Source: JAGWAZ01 sp050248595
Lineage (GTDB): Bacteria > Bacteroidota > Ignavibacteria > OLB7
Assembly: GCA_050248595.1 (NCBI GenBank)
Contig: JBFWSB010000057.1
Span: 1 to 15,859 of the forward strand
Length of the DNA: 15,859 nucleotides
Direction: 5' to 3'
The first letter of the stretch is position 1, and the number at the start of each line of letters is the position of its first letter. Under the pieces are notes generated by a model, which saw only the letters and a program-made list of their open reading frames with translations, had not been told where the DNA came from and made no database searches. The position numbers and the translations under genes are program-made. Of the stretch, positions 15,025 to 15,859 are shown piece by piece.

Positions 15025-15453
15025 ATGGCTGAAGCACACATAACAAAGAAAAAATACTGGCAGGTTTTCGCCTGGCTAATGGGTCTCCTCTTCCTGACGG
15101 TCTTTGTTGCCTACATGCACATCGACCCATGGTGGGCGATTATCGTTGCGATGACCATCGCCATTACAAAGGCAGTGCTGGTTATTCTCTACTTCATGCA
15201 CGTCCGGTACAACAGCAAGCTAACTTGGCTCTTCGTAGCCTCTGGATTTTTCTGGCTTCTGATTATGGTTGGCATTATCATGACCGACTATAAGACGCGA
15301 GACTGGGATCCGTCAGGATATGCTGAGAAGCCGACAACGTTCTCTTCACCATCTAAACTTCCGGCAAACATGTTCCCGCAGAATGAACCAGGAGCAGCAG
15401 GACATGGGGAAGGAGCTGAGCATGGTGAGAATGCTGGAGCAGCACACGAGTAG
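15025..15453 (+). CDS. ctaF: Cytochrome c oxidase subunit IV (prokaryotic, three-helix)
   Basis: This is a small accessory membrane subunit of the caa3 oxidase. The 142-residue product has three helices, about 11-33 (YWQVFAWLMGLLFLTVFVAY), 36-59 and 66-88. The middle helix carries the family-typical ITKAVLVILYFMHVRYN, ending at a basic loop. After the helices comes a soluble tail of about 50 residues that ends rich in Gly, His, Ala and Glu. The usual bacterial subunit IV is around 100 residues, so this tail is an extension. It follows subunit III after a 66-nt spacer filled with AT-rich repeats and has no recognisable ribosome-binding site. It is the last gene of the respiratory cluster, just before a terminator-like hairpin. 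Confidence 0.92.
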   Translation: MAEAHITKKKYWQVFAWLMGLLFLTVFVAYMHIDPWWAIIVAMTIAITKAVLVILYFMHVRYNSKLTWLFVASGFFWLLIMVGIIMTDYKTRDWDPSGYAEKPTTFSSPSKLPANMFPQNEPGAAGHGEGAEHGENAGAAHE

Positions 15454-15460
15454 GTTGAAT

Positions 15461-15655
15461 TCAAAATTCAAAAGTAAAAATTCAAAAAGGGGAAAGGAGA
15501 ACCTGCCGTTCTCACCTTTCCCCTTTTGAATTTGATTGAATGGATTTGTTCTCTGAAGGAGAACCTCACACCCTCATCTTTTGAACTTTGAATTTTTCAT
15601 TTTGAATTCGATTCGTCTCATCTTTTGAACTTTGAAATTTTACTTTTGATTTCGA
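15461..15655 (+). repeat. AT-rich inverted and direct repeat cluster after the subunit IV gene
   Basis: The 206-nt noncoding stretch between the subunit IV gene and the GH57 gene is filled with variants of one word. AAAATTCAAAAG at 15463-15474 is the exact reverse complement of the repeat before the subunit IV gene. TCATCTTTTGAACTTTGAA occurs twice exactly, at 15574-15592 and 15618-15636, within an imperfect 44-nt tandem repeat. The strand beginning about 15630 (CTTTGAAATTTTACTTTTGA) nearly matches the reverse complement of 15461-15487, so the whole region could fold back on itself. GGAGAACCT also recurs (15496 and 15559). No gene is seen here. Confidence 0.7.
15485..15527 (+). terminator. 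Terminator-like hairpin ending the respiratory operon
   Basis: AAAAGGGGAAAGG-AGAAC (15485-15502) pairs with GTTCT-CA-CCTTTCCCCTTTT (15508-15527), giving 18 base pairs with a 2-nt bulge and a 5-nt loop. It lies 31 nt after the subunit IV stop codon. The A-run before and T-run after the GC core would let it terminate transcription in either direction. Flanking AATTC and GAATT can lengthen the stem with one bulged A. This is the clearest transcription end in the window and separates the oxidase genes from the GH57 gene. Confidence 0.8.
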
Positions 15656-15659
15656 TACC

Positions 15660-15859
15660 GTGAAACTCCGCCTTGCACTACTCTGGCACATGCACCAACC
15701 CCTCTACAAGTCGGGTGATGGCTACCTCCTCCCTTGGACACGACTTCACGCCACGAAAGATTATCTGGATACCGCCCGAGCACTGGAGGAATTTCCAGAT
15801 ATCAAGGCGACAGTCAATCTGGTTCCATCACTCCTCCTTCAGTTGAAAGAGTACGCCTC
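15660..15859 (+). CDS. Glycoside hydrolase family 57-like protein, N-terminal fragment (3' truncated)
   Basis: The frame from GTG 15660 is open to the window end (66 codons and two bases). The product begins MKLRLALLWHMHQPLYK, and the strand followed by WHMHQPLY is the characteristic first conserved region of GH57 enzymes (alpha-amylase, 4-alpha-glucanotransferase or branching-enzyme types). The text then continues through LPWTRLHATKDYLD and an alpha-helix to ATVNLVPSLLLQL, also usual for the family. The exact activity cannot be decided from this fragment. It has no visible ribosome-binding site and lies beyond the terminator hairpin, so it is probably a separate transcription unit with a role in storage-glucan metabolism. 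Confidence 0.85.
   Translation, partial: MKLRLALLWHMHQPLYKSGDGYLLPWTRLHATKDYLDTARALEEFPDIKATVNLVPSLLLQLKEYA

Noticed and set aside
1..15859. CRISPR arrays, tRNA or rRNA genes, insertion sequences, phage or defence genes
   Set aside because: I looked for regularly spaced repeats, tRNA-like stems, transposase or integrase motifs and found none. Apart from the GH57 fragment and the AT-rich repeats, the window is fully explained by respiratory genes.

Overview
The window (15,859 bp) is one long, entirely plus-strand stretch of aerobic respiratory genes, followed by the start of an unrelated carbohydrate gene. It reads as an almost complete membrane electron-transport chain: Alternative Complex III (ACIII, quinol:electron-acceptor oxidoreductase), a ba3-type (B-family) oxygen reductase, a set of copper-insertion proteins, and a caa3-type (A2-subfamily) oxygen reductase. 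ACIII plus caa3 plus ba3 recalls Rhodothermus and the wider Bacteroidota/Chlorobiota (FCB) lineage. Acidobacteria and other ACIII-bearing phyla cannot be excluded from this sequence. Base composition is moderate, and ATG, GTG and possibly TTG starts are used. Several genes have purine-rich ribosome-binding sites and others have none. The phylum is inference only.

Layout: (1) 1-6378, ACIII: the C-terminal half of ActB (molybdopterin-fold remnant plus iron-sulfur domain), ActC (NrfD-like), ActD (DUF3341), ActE (monoheme lipoprotein cytochrome c), ActF (second NrfD-like), and a small single-helix protein with a PIEEAM...GLP motif. (2) 6465-7346, a membrane-anchored Sco protein. (3) 7556-10063, ba3 oxidase subunits IIa, II (CuA) and I. 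(4) 10068-11523, a second, lipoprotein-type Sco and a protein that joins a PCuAC copper-chaperone domain to a class I cytochrome c. (5) 11551-15453, caa3 oxidase subunits II (with fused cytochrome c), I, III and IV. (6) 15454-15659, AT-rich repeats and a strong terminator-like hairpin. (7) 15660-end, the first 66 codons of a GH57-family glycoside hydrolase.

How it fits together: ACIII oxidises (mena)quinol through ActC and the ActB clusters and passes electrons to c-type hemes. Either oxidase can then reduce O2: ba3-type enzymes are generally regarded as high-affinity, and A2 caa3 enzymes as suited to higher oxygen. Both need a CuA centre in subunit II, and the copper/thiol proteins lie between the ACIII/ba3 and caa3 blocks. 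No free soluble cytochrome c is encoded here. All three c-type domains are lipid-anchored or fused to membrane proteins, which suggests direct electron hand-off within a supercomplex.

The most unusual item is the PCuAC-cytochrome c fusion at 10660-11523. Others are the contiguous ACIII/ba3/caa3 arrangement, the unassigned PIEEAM protein, and the AT-rich repeat family flanking the subunit IV gene. No tRNA, rRNA, CRISPR array, insertion sequence or integrase is visible.
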